Source of the DNA: Candidatus Saccharimonadota bacterium
Lineage (GTDB): Bacteria > Patescibacteriota > Saccharimonadia > Saccharimonadales > UBA4665
NCBI GenBank assembly: GCA_028286245.1
Contig: JAQBRY010000002.1
Coordinates: forward strand, 330,779-394,778
Direction: 5' to 3'
DNA: 64,000 bases
This document shows positions 28,742 through 36,389 of the stretch, one piece after another; positions within the stretch are counted from its first letter, which is position 1, and every line of letters starts with the position of its first letter. The position numbers and the translations under genes are program-made. The notes under the pieces are model-generated. The model made no database searches. It had not been told where the DNA came from and saw nothing but the letters and a program-made list of their open reading frames with translations.

Positions 28742-29700
28742 TATCGCTTCCTTTTCTTGTGTGCCTTAGCTCCGCTTTTCTTAGGCTTAGGGGCCCTTAC
28801 GGTAGTGGTTACGGCAGGAGCCGGGGTGGCTACTACTTCTGCTTCGGGAATGTCCTTGACTGACTTGGTAGAGGGCTTATCGGCAATCGCTTCCATCTCT
28901 GTTTCATCGCGGCCCAGTACAATCTTTTGCTGGATAAAGGCAACTACTCCGCCCGTAAACCAGTACAGGCTGAGGGCTGAGGGCAAATTAATCGTAAACA
29001 AAAAGACGAGGCCCGGCAGCAAAAAGGTCATGTTACGACTCACGGCGGCGTTCAGCTCGGTTTGATCGGCCTGTTTGCCACCGGCTGCCTCTTTTAGAAT
29101 CAGGCGAATACTGCGCTTCTCTTGAGCCTTAGGCAACAGCTGTTTGGCCTGCAGATACTGCGCCACGGCGCTGCCAATCACCAGGAGAAGGCCGCCGAAG
29201 TAGAAGCTTCCGCTGGATAGTGCAGCTCGCTTAAGATTAATAATGCCAAAGAGCGTATCGTCAAAAAGACCCCTATTGCCATGAAGTTGCTGCAACCAGC
29301 CTAGTTTTTGCAGCGGTGCGTAAGCAAAGTTGTAGAGATTATCAGGATTCCTTAGGACTTTTTGCAGACCAATGTAGAGGCCGAGGAGCACCACCAGTTG
29401 TACAATCAGCGTTGGCAAGGTGCCAAACGGATTGATGTTGCGCTCTTTGTAGAGCTCCATCAGCATCTGAGATTCTTTTTGGCGATTACCCTTGGTGGCG
29501 GCCTTGATTTTCTTGATCTCGGGCTGCAGTTTCTGCATAGCCTTAGTTTGGTGCAGCTGCTTGCGAACGAGCGGCCACAGCAGCAAGCGCACAATAACGG
29601 TAAACAATATAAGCGCCAGACCAAAGTTGTGGCCAGGTATAAGGGCGTAGATGAGAACCAGCAGGTTAAAAATCGGTTGAACGATGAACGTCGTGAACAT
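28741..29700 (-). CDS. yidC: Membrane protein insertase YidC
   Basis: Inserts proteins into the membrane with or without SecYEG. A 319-residue protein of the Gram-positive OxaI type: five spans, with LFTVIVRLLLWPLVRKQ holding the conserved groove Arg near residue 37, NPFGTLPTLIVQLVVLLGLY, and FTINLPSALSLYWFTGGVVAFIQQ. The last 50 residues are Pro/Ala/Lys-rich and very basic, as expected for a ribosome-contacting tail. AAAGGGA precedes the ATG. Linked with rnpA-rpmH upstream and jag downstream as in many bacteria. Confidence 0.93.
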   Translation of the reverse strand: MFTTFIVQPIFNLLVLIYALIPGHNFGLALILFTVIVRLLLWPLVRKQLHQTKAMQKLQPEIKKIKAATKGNRQKESQMLMELYKERNINPFGTLPTLIVQLVVLLGLYIGLQKVLRNPDNLYNFAYAPLQKLGWLQQLHGNRGLFDDTLFGIINLKRAALSSGSFYFGGLLLVIGSAVAQYLQAKQLLPKAQEKRSIRLILKEAAGGKQADQTELNAAVSRNMTFLLPGLVFLFTINLPSALSLYWFTGGVVAFIQQKIVLGRDETEMEAIADKPSTKSVKDIPEAEVVATPAPAVTTTVRAPKPKKSGAKAHKKRKR

Positions 29701-29774
29701 TGACTGTCAATTCCCTTTCTTTCGTATTAACTATATAGGATTTAGGCGGTTTCCGATAGGGGTGCAGCCCGATT

Positions 29775-30113
29775 TTAGTGGGCTTTTTCCAGCAATCGGG
29801 CAACATCGGCTGTCAGTTGGTCGCTGGGCATAGCGGCGACCCGGTCATCAAAAACGGTAAAGACGAGGTCGGAGGCTAAGGTTTGGTCCTGCGCGTAGTG
29901 CCGGATCGCCTCAAAAATGCGCCGACGTATCCGGTTACGGACAACTGCCGACTTGTGCACCTTTTTGCTTACGACCACGGCAACCCTGTAGCCGGTGCCG
30001 GGCTTTCGCCCGCCGTACTTAAGGCTCAGGCTCCCGCCGCGGAGCGTTGCGCCAGAGCGATACACCTTGTTGAGGCTGCCATAGCCGTGAAAACGGTAAA
30101 GACGGCGTAGCAT
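29775..30113 (-). CDS. rnpA: Ribonuclease P protein component
   Basis: The protein subunit that helps the RNase P RNA cut tRNA leaders. A 112-residue basic protein with the family signature KSAVVRNRIRRRIFEAIR near residues 54-71 and VAVVVSKKVHKSA in the central cleft. It starts nine bases after the rpmH stop. Confidence 0.92.
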   Translation of the reverse strand: MLRRLYRFHGYGSLNKVYRSGATLRGGSLSLKYGGRKPGTGYRVAVVVSKKVHKSAVVRNRIRRRIFEAIRHYAQDQTLASDLVFTVFDDRVAAMPSDQLTADVARLLEKAH

Positions 30114-30122
30114 AGGCGCCTT

Positions 30123-30260
30123 TTAGGCTGAGAGCTTGGTGCGGCCCTTATTGCGACGGCGCTTGAGTACGGCTTGCCCAGTCCGGCTGGCCATACGCTT
30201 TAAAAAGCCGTGCTCACGTGAGCGGCTTCGCTTTTTAGGTTGGAAGGTTCGTTTTGGCAT
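30123..30260 (-). CDS. rpmH: 50S ribosomal protein L34
   Basis: A 45-residue basic protein: [19 protein letters not shown], then [20 protein letters not shown]. The pattern KRTFQP...HGF..RM.(T)..G..VL..RR.KGR is diagnostic of L34. First gene of rpmH-rnpA-yidC-jag, facing away from dnaA across the origin region. Confidence 0.95.
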   Translation of the reverse strand: MPKRTFQPKKRSRSREHGFLKRMASRTGQAVLKRRRNKGRTKLSA

Positions 30261-30546
30261 GAATATGTCCTACTTGTTCTACTGAATTGATACATTATAA
30301 CGATTGTTAGCTGCAGTAGCCAGGTCGAGATGACGCTAGGCCGTAAAATTAACAATATTTAATCCCCTAAGTCTAACAAGTTTTCCACGGATATCCAAAT
30401 ACTTTCCACAGATCCACAGAGAGGGAGGAAGCCTGTGTATAACTCCACCACTGAAAATAACATTTGGGGGCTTTTTAGTAGCAACACCTGCAAAATTGTG
30501 GAAAACTTTGTCTAGTTTCGTTATATTAAGGCTACAAAGGAGCGGT
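30261..30546. other. rpmH-dnaA intergenic region with DnaA-box-like sites
   Basis: A 286-base gap between divergent rpmH and dnaA. It holds DnaA-box-like nonamers: TTTTCCACG (30381-30389), TTTCCACAG (30403-30411), TGTGTATAA (30434-30442, reverse of TTATACACA) and TGTGGAAAA (30497-30505, reverse of TTTTCCACA). The last lies just before the dnaA -10, so DnaA probably represses its own gene. This is one of two candidate parts of oriC. Confidence 0.6.
30522..30545 (+). promoter_or_regulatory. dnaA -10 and ribosome-binding site
   Basis: TATATT at 30522-30527, followed by AAAGGAG a few bases before ATG 30547. A TTGTGG at 30496 is 20 bases upstream and only a weak -35 candidate. Confidence 0.45.
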
Positions 30547-31977
30547 ATGCAGCAGGACAGCCTATGGCAGGCAGTATTAGGAGAAATTGAGCTAACGGTT
30601 TCCCGTGGCAATTTCATAACATGGTTTAAGCCATCCCTGCTTCTCGAATATGATGACGAGTTGATCACTATCGGCGTGCCTAATGTCTTTATAAAGCAAC
30701 AGCTTGAGCGTAAATACGCCGACCTGCTCCGCGAAACGTTGGCCAAGAACGGCATTATGGCTCCGTCAATTATTTTTAAGATTTCTAGCGCAGCGCCAAA
30801 ATCTAAGCGCCCGAGCGACGAATCGGTGCTCGTTGGCATGCCCACACCCAACCAACAGTCAGTTGTCACCGCCGGCGGTCAATCGGGCTCCGGCCAGAAC
30901 CAGCAGCAGATGGGCGGTAACACTAATAGCAACGGGGGTAACAGCCTGTCCCACTCCTATCGCCAAGGCATAAACGAGCGCTACACCTTTGATAACTTTA
31001 TCGTTGGGGCTGGCAACGAGCTGGCTTTTGCCGCCTGCCAGTCTATTGCCCAAATGCCGGGCACCAAATACAACCCGCTCTTTCTTTACGGTGGCGTCGG
31101 TATTGGTAAAACCCATTTAATTCAGGCTGCCGGGAATGCCGTACTAGCACAAAATCCCAAAGCTAAGGTGCTCTACATTTCTACCGAGCAATTTGTGCAA
31201 GAGTTCGTGGATGCCCTGCGCTTTCGTAAAACTGCTGATTTTGCGAGCTACTACCGCACAGCCGACATGCTTATCGTGGATGACGTCCAGTTTATTGCCG
31301 GCAAAGAAAAAATGCAGGAGGAGTTCTTTCACACCTTTAATGCCCTCCACCAAGCAAACCGGCAAATAATTATTAGCTCCGATAAGCCCCCTAAGGAAAT
31401 TCCAACCCTAGAAGAACGACTAAGAAGCCGTTTTGCTTGGGGCATGAGCATTGATATGCAGATCCCGGACTTTGAGACTCGCTGCGCCATCGTCCAAACA
31501 AAGGCCCACACCCATCAAGTGGAGCTGGCACCGGACGTAGTTGAATATTTGGCGACTAATATACAGACCAATATTCGTGAACTAGAGGGTGCCTTAAATC
31601 AGCTGCTGGCTTTTTGTGAAATGCGCAACCTCGTACCGGACCTTAGCATCGCCAGCAGTATACTCGGCGCTAGCAAGAGTCGGCCAAAGCATTTGAGCGC
31701 TAAGCAAATTATTGAGCGAACCGCCCGTCACTTCCAGATCCCCATGGAAGACATTTTGGGAGATAAGCGCGATAAGGACATCGTGGTTCCCCGCCAGATT
31801 GCCATGTACATGCTGCGCAGCGAACTGCACTTGAGCTTTCCAAAGATCGCCAAAGAACTTGGGCGCAAAGATCACACCACGGCCATGCACTCGGTAAACA
31901 AAATAGAGAAAGAGTCGCGGATTGATGCTGAACTGCGGACTATTCTTTCTGAGATCAAGGAGCGCCTCTATGCCTAG
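30547..31977 (+). CDS. dnaA: Chromosomal replication initiator DnaA
   Basis: Binds DnaA boxes and opens oriC. ATG 30547 follows an AAAGGAG site and gives 476 residues. Domain I spans about 1-80, then a Gln/Asn/Gly-rich linker of about 60 residues. The AAA+ domain has Walker A GGVGIGKTH near 181-189, Walker B LIVDDVQFI and sensor IISSDKPPKEIP. Domain IV has the DNA-binding signature RSELHLSFPKIAKELGRKDHTTAMHSV near 425-455. Domain order and length are normal. Confidence 0.96.
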   Translation: MQQDSLWQAVLGEIELTVSRGNFITWFKPSLLLEYDDELITIGVPNVFIKQQLERKYADLLRETLAKNGIMAPSIIFKISSAAPKSKRPSDESVLVGMPTPNQQSVVTAGGQSGSGQNQQQMGGNTNSNGGNSLSHSYRQGINERYTFDNFIVGAGNELAFAACQSIAQMPGTKYNPLFLYGGVGIGKTHLIQAAGNAVLAQNPKAKVLYISTEQFVQEFVDALRFRKTADFASYYRTADMLIVDDVQFIAGKEKMQEEFFHTFNALHQANRQIIISSDKPPKEIPTLEERLRSRFAWGMSIDMQIPDFETRCAIVQTKAHTHQVELAPDVVEYLATNIQTNIRELEGALNQLLAFCEMRNLVPDLSIASSILGASKSRPKHLSAKQIIERTARHFQIPMEDILGDKRDKDIVVPRQIAMYMLRSELHLSFPKIAKELGRKDHTTAMHSVNKIEKESRIDAELRTILSEIKERLYA

Positions 31978-32271
31978 TATTGCTACCACTTTTATGGCAA
32001 AGCCGTGGGGACAAGCTGTGCAATGGCTGCGGACTGCCTGGTTAAAGACGCCCGAGTTATACGCACCGGGCTGGTCCGGTCGCAACACGGCTGTGCACAT
32101 CACCCCTCATTTTCCCCACAATAGCACCCTACCCGTCCCCACGCCTATCCACCTAAAATTGTATGCAACTACCGCAGTAAAAACCTTACTTATCCCCACT
32201 ATCCACAGCGCCAATAAAGACCAGAACAAATTAAATATACTAAAAATACCTTTATATAGGAGCCACCCATC
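31978..32271. other. Probable oriC between dnaA and dnaN
   Basis: A 294-base non-coding stretch. Toward its end it carries CTATCCACC (32145-32153) and two abutting direct boxes TTATCCCCA (32190-32198) and CTATCCACA (32199-32207), next to an AT-rich run (about 32208-32256) that could be the unwinding element. TTTTCCCCA at 32110 and other near-matches add to the cluster. Reading frames here lack any recognisable protein. Confidence 0.6.
32236..32262 (+). promoter_or_regulatory. dnaN -10 and ribosome-binding site
   Basis: TATACT at 32236-32241 and TAGGAG at 32257-32262, nine bases before ATG 32272. The promoter lies inside the AT-rich part of the putative origin. Confidence 0.5.
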
Positions 32272-33363
32272 ATGAAGCTGCAAGTCACCCAGGAAAACCT
32301 AAATCGGGCACTCGGTTCAGTCGCCCGTGTTGCTAATACCCGCAACACCCTACCCATACTGGCAAACGTACTTGTTAAGACCAGTAATAACCGTTTAAGC
32401 TTGTCGGCAACCAACCTTGATATTGCCATTACGCACTACATTGGCGCCAAAGTAAGTACCGAAGGCTCTATTACTGTCCCCGCCCGCCTTATGCAGGATT
32501 TTATTAGTAGTTTGCCGAGCGGTGTCATTAATTTAGATCTAGAAGAAACTAAGTTAAAAATTAAAACTGACCAGTACCAGTCGACGGTTAATGGTATTGC
32601 AGCCGATGACTTCCCTGTTATGCCGGCAATTACCGGCGGCGAAAGCTGGACTGTCCCCGCCCAAGTTTTTAAAAAAGGTTTACAGCAAGTAGTTTTTGCA
32701 GCGTCGAGTGATGAAACGCGCCCAGTTCTCACAGCGGTACTGCTTCACTCCAGCGAAGGTAATCTGTACCTAGCTGCCACCGATAGTTATCGCTTAGCGG
32801 AACGGAAAATTGGTGCCAATAACTCACAAATAAAACTATTAATCCCGGCTACGGCTATGCAGGACCTACTGCGGATACTTGGTGATACGACCAGTGACGT
32901 ACAGGTAACACACGACGAACAACAGGTCCTTTTCCAAGTGGGCGATGTCGAATTAGTAACCCGGCTAGTTGACGGCAAGTATCCGGACTATCCAAAGCTC
33001 ATCCCGGCTAGTTTTGCAACCGAAGCCACACTCAAGCGGGCCGACCTTGTAAATGTTACGAAAGTTTCAAGCCTGTTTGCCCGCGAGAGTGCCGGCAGCG
33101 TCACGATTGAAGTAAACGAAGAATCACAAACGCTCAGTATCCGATCGATTGCTTCGCAGCTTGGGGAAAACACCGCCCAGGCCAGTGCAAAAGTAACCGG
33201 TAGCGGCAGTATTACGCTTAATTCCAAATATCTTTTAGACGGCCTAAATGCCCTTTCTGGTGATGAAGTGACCTTTGGTTTTAATGGCAAACTAGAAGCC
33301 ACCCTGCTCCGCGATCCAACCAGCGACGACTACAAGCACATTATTATGCCCCTCAAAGGCTAG
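32272..33363 (+). CDS. dnaN: DNA polymerase III sliding clamp (beta subunit)
   Basis: A 363-residue ring-forming clamp that holds the polymerase on DNA. It has three repeated clamp domains, with SVARVANTRNTLPILANVLV in the first, VVFAASSDETRPVLTAVLL and ATDSYRLAERKI in the second, and the family ending TSDDYKHIIMPL, close to the MPxR(L) C-terminus. Follows dnaA across the probable origin, in the classical order. Confidence 0.95.
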   Translation: MKLQVTQENLNRALGSVARVANTRNTLPILANVLVKTSNNRLSLSATNLDIAITHYIGAKVSTEGSITVPARLMQDFISSLPSGVINLDLEETKLKIKTDQYQSTVNGIAADDFPVMPAITGGESWTVPAQVFKKGLQQVVFAASSDETRPVLTAVLLHSSEGNLYLAATDSYRLAERKIGANNSQIKLLIPATAMQDLLRILGDTTSDVQVTHDEQQVLFQVGDVELVTRLVDGKYPDYPKLIPASFATEATLKRADLVNVTKVSSLFARESAGSVTIEVNEESQTLSIRSIASQLGENTAQASAKVTGSGSITLNSKYLLDGLNALSGDEVTFGFNGKLEATLLRDPTSDDYKHIIMPLKG

Positions 33364-33381
33364 AGACGGCTCGTGAGCGGT

Positions 33382-33387
33382 TATACT
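33382..33387 (+). promoter_or_regulatory. -10 promoter of recF, leaderless type
   Basis: TATACT in the 31-base dnaN-recF gap, seven bases before ATG 33395. No Shine-Dalgarno is present. Confidence 0.5.
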
Positions 33388-33394
33388 ACTGGTA

Positions 33395-34447
33395 ATGATC
33401 ACTAACTTGCACTTGCAAAACTTTCGTTCGTACGAGGACCGTGTGTTCAATTTTAGGTCCGGCGTTAATATTGTGGCCGGACCAAACGCCAGCGGCAAAA
33501 CCAACCTGCTGGAAGCAGTACTGGTAATTGCTACCGGCAGTTCGTACCGGGTAAAAGATGCCGACCTTATTGCCCGCGATCAGCCATGGGCTCGGCTCGA
33601 TAGCCGTGACCAAAAAGGGTTGCTCCGGACCGTCAAAATTATTACCGAACCGGCGGCCAAAAGTTATGAGCTGGCCGGCAAACCTACCAAGCGGCTGCTC
33701 CTTAAAGACACGCTGCCAGTTGTGTTATTTGAGCCAAACCATCTCCAACTGTTAACCGGGTCACCGGAACGTCGCCGCAATTACCTTGATGAGTTACTGG
33801 CACAAATAGAGCCTGGCTACGCAACTACCCTCAGGCAATACAAACGCACGCTGGCTCAGCGCAATAGCCTGTTAAAACAGCTCACTAGTAGTAGTAGTGA
33901 CGGCCAATTATTTGCATGGGATATTCGGCTCAGCGAACTCGGTGGCAAAATTGCCCGCTCCCGGGCGCAGCTCGTCGATACATTAAATAATGACGTGCCG
34001 CAGCTCTATGGTGAGCTATCTCACGCCAAGACGGCTGTTTTACTGCGCTATGAAACCGCGCTCTCCATGGATAGTTATGAAACGCAGATGCTTAAAAAGC
34101 TGGAAACCAGCCAGGCACTTGACCAAGTCCGAGGCTTTACCGGTGCCGGACCGCACCGCGAGGATTTAGCGGTGCTCTTTGACGACCAAATTGCCAGCGA
34201 AACTGCCTCGCGCGGCGAAACTCGCACGGCAGTATTAACGCTCAAAATTCTAGAGTTACGCCTGCTGCAGGCAGTCCGCGACGAGGCACCCCTGCTCCTG
34301 TTAGACGATGTGTTTAGTGAGCTTGATAGCGAGCGGCGAAAGGCGCTTACCAGCTACCTAAAGGACTACCAAACCTTTATAACGACCACCGATGCCGATG
34401 TGGCGGCCCAGCACTTTACGGCTAGCGCCAACATTATTAAACTTTAG
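33395..34447 (+). CDS. recF: DNA replication and repair protein RecF
   Basis: An SMC-like ATPase of 350 residues that helps load RecA at gaps. LHLQNFRSYEDRVFNF opens the fold; Walker A GPNASGKTNLLEAV is at about 29-42; FEPNHLQLLTGSPERRRNYLDELLAQ is the RecF-specific segment; GAGPHREDLAVLFDD, the signature region SRGETRTAVLTLKI and Walker B LLLLDDVFSELDSERRKAL complete it. gyrB, the usual next gene, is not here; the type IV secretion locus follows instead. Confidence 0.94.
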   Translation: MITNLHLQNFRSYEDRVFNFRSGVNIVAGPNASGKTNLLEAVLVIATGSSYRVKDADLIARDQPWARLDSRDQKGLLRTVKIITEPAAKSYELAGKPTKRLLLKDTLPVVLFEPNHLQLLTGSPERRRNYLDELLAQIEPGYATTLRQYKRTLAQRNSLLKQLTSSSSDGQLFAWDIRLSELGGKIARSRAQLVDTLNNDVPQLYGELSHAKTAVLLRYETALSMDSYETQMLKKLETSQALDQVRGFTGAGPHREDLAVLFDDQIASETASRGETRTAVLTLKILELRLLQAVRDEAPLLLLDDVFSELDSERRKALTSYLKDYQTFITTTDADVAAQHFTASANIIKL

Positions 34448-34452
34448 ACGAA

Positions 34453-35070
34453 TTAGTCACCAGTAGGGGTATTGCCGTCGGTGTAGACGATCTCGGCCGT
34501 CGCCGTATTTACACCTTTAAATTCCAGCCAATCATTTGCTTCCTGGCGGCCTTCATCGGAATAATAGGTAACGTACAACGTTGTGGCTGTATGATCCGAA
34601 GGGTTCTTAGTCGAAGGACCGTAGTTGACGGTGAAGAGCCGGTCATAATACGGCAGTGACCCAATAATCGGTGTCTTTTGGGCAGCCTTTTGTGTTCCCT
34701 GTGCGAACAGTTTGCCGCCGAGAGCTTCCCGGTTGTGCTGTTCTTCGGGATGCTGGTTCAGATAATCATAACCAACTACGCTATTAGGGTTTAAAAGGAC
34801 GGTCAGCGGGGCTATTTTCCCATCGGTGGCGGTGAATTTTTGGGTAATCGTGGTAAAGCCGTCAAAGCGCGCTTTTAAGGTGTGCTCGCCCGGTGTCACG
34901 TGTGAATCGCCGCGCTTAGCGGCTTTGCCGTCAATGGTGAGTACGGCCGTGCTGGGCGCAACGGTAATAGAAATATTAGCCGGCTTCTTAAACAGGCTAG
35001 TAACGGCAAAGCCAATTACGAGTGTCAGTACTACCATGGCAGCTAAGATTGTCTGTTGTTTTTTGGTCAT
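34453..35070 (-). CDS. PEGA-domain membrane-anchored protein
   Basis: A 205-residue protein: an N-terminal signal anchor at about residues 8-28, then a PEGA-like beta domain (SITVAPSTAVLTIDGKAAKRGDSHVTPGEHTLKARFDGF, cited here in outline) and a C-terminal alpha/beta domain of about 110 residues that is not recognised. PEGA modules are extracytoplasmic and often attach to wall or partner proteins. Last gene of the minus-strand secretion operon, 11 bases after the hydrolase gene, so probably an outer accessory part of the apparatus. Confidence 0.68.
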   Translation of the reverse strand: MTKKQQTILAAMVVLTLVIGFAVTSLFKKPANISITVAPSTAVLTIDGKAAKRGDSHVTPGEHTLKARFDGFTTITQKFTATDGKIAPLTVLLNPNSVVGYDYLNQHPEEQHNREALGGKLFAQGTQKAAQKTPIIGSLPYYDRLFTVNYGPSTKNPSDHTATTLYVTYYSDEGRQEANDWLEFKGVNTATAEIVYTDGNTPTGD

Positions 35071-35081
35071 GTGCGTAGCCC

Positions 35082-36389
35082 TCAGTCTTCCTCGGTCTTT
35101 AGTAATCTAAATATTCTAAACTGCTCGCCGGTGTTGCCATCCTGGTAAAAGTAAACGCCATTACCGGCTTCTGGAACGCGCTGGCCCAAGGACGCGGACA
35201 CTATGCTAAAACCTTTGGACTGGGGCCCGACGAATATGTAGGTGTGTACGCTGTTAATAAAGATGTCGCCCGGCTGCAAACCCAAATCCCCGGTGTTCAC
35301 GTTCTTGGCGTCTGGAGGAATTTTAATTTCGGTGTAATTCGGGCTACTGGCAAGGTACGCCATCTGTGTAGGAGTGTAGACCTTGGGGTAGTTAGGGTCG
35401 GCACCGCTGGCGATCATAACGGTGGCCACAAAGATGCCGCAGTCGCTAAACGGCGTAGCGCCGGTAGTCCCATTATATTGGGGCATGGCCTTCTGATAGG
35501 TTGGCTTGGCGTCTGACTCCAGCGGGCCGTGTCCGGGCGTATCCCAGGCCAGATTCAGGGCCGTTTCGACAATATTGCCAGCCACCACGCCGCTGGAGCA
35601 CCCCGTGCCCGCTGCGCTCACACCAGCGGCGGTTCCACCAACGGCTGTCTTACCACCGGTTTGATCAACCGGATCACCATTTTTAGGCGAACCCTTGGTA
35701 AATCCAGAGCTTATAAGCGTGTAGATGTTGGTCATATAATTTTCTGTTTCCGCTGGCGCTGCAGACAGTGGAGATGACGGTGTGGTTTTTGAGCCAACAT
35801 TGCCACCACCCCAGTTATAGGTGGCAGAAAAGAACACAAAGGTGCCCGGTTTAAAAGGTGTTTCGAGTGTGCCAAGCGGCGAGGTTGTAGTCATACCATT
35901 TCTGGCGAGCATGTTCGCAACCGCATAGGTAGCATCATATAGATTCTGAATATCCACCACCCCGTCATTATTACCATCTACCTTATAGCCGCTCCAGGTA
36001 CCAGGCATAAATTGGAATGGCCCAGAGGCTCCTACCGGTGAGCTCGCCCACTTGGTGTCTGCCGGTACCCAAACATTGCTGTGCTCGCTCATAAATAGGG
36101 CGGCAATAAACTGGGGGTTAGTGTGGTACTGGGCGGCTGCCTTGGTAAATATGTCGGCGTAGACGGCTGGAACACTTGGCGGCAAAGTGCCCGCGACGGC
36201 GCTCTCATCGGTGGTACAGCCAGTATTATCTTCGGTGTCGTAATAATCAATGCCTTGGTCGAAAGCTTTTTTTTGTGCCGCCGACAGCGCCGAGACCGGA
36301 CCCGAAAGCATCGACGACGACAATAGCACCAGCAGTGAAGCTACTAGTGCCACCCGCTCGCCTATTTTTTTGACAGTAAATTTTGCCAC
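35082..36389 (-). CDS. Two-domain peptidoglycan hydrolase: lytic transglycosylase plus NlpC/P60-like peptidase
   Basis: A 435-residue secreted protein. Signal peptide about 1-36. The transglycosylase domain spans 60-220: ALFMSEHSN with the likely catalytic Glu near 103, GASGPFQFMPGTWSGY near 118-133 and DGNNDGVVDIQNLYDATYAVANML, typical of T4SS VirB1-like enzymes. A Gly/Ala/Thr-rich linker leads to a C-terminal cysteine-peptidase domain with FSDCGIF (Cys near 317) and VHTYIFVG (His near 377). The pairing resembles the CwlT hydrolases of Gram-positive conjugation systems, which open the wall for the channel. GTG start at 36389, overlapping the upstream stop by one base. Confidence 0.8.
   Translation of the reverse strand: MAKFTVKKIGERVALVASLLVLLSSSMLSGPVSALSAAQKKAFDQGIDYYDTEDNTGCTTDESAVAGTLPPSVPAVYADIFTKAAAQYHTNPQFIAALFMSEHSNVWVPADTKWASSPVGASGPFQFMPGTWSGYKVDGNNDGVVDIQNLYDATYAVANMLARNGMTTTSPLGTLETPFKPGTFVFFSATYNWGGGNVGSKTTPSSPLSAAPAETENYMTNIYTLISSGFTKGSPKNGDPVDQTGGKTAVGGTAAGVSAAGTGCSSGVVAGNIVETALNLAWDTPGHGPLESDAKPTYQKAMPQYNGTTGATPFSDCGIFVATVMIASGADPNYPKVYTPTQMAYLASSPNYTEIKIPPDAKNVNTGDLGLQPGDIFINSVHTYIFVGPQSKGFSIVSASLGQRVPEAGNGVYFYQDGNTGEQFRIFRLLKTEED

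Noticed and set aside
31594-32275. Open frames on both strands across the end of dnaA and the dnaA-dnaN gap
   Set aside because: They shadow dnaA and then run through the box-rich origin; no motif or start signal, and composition does not look coding.
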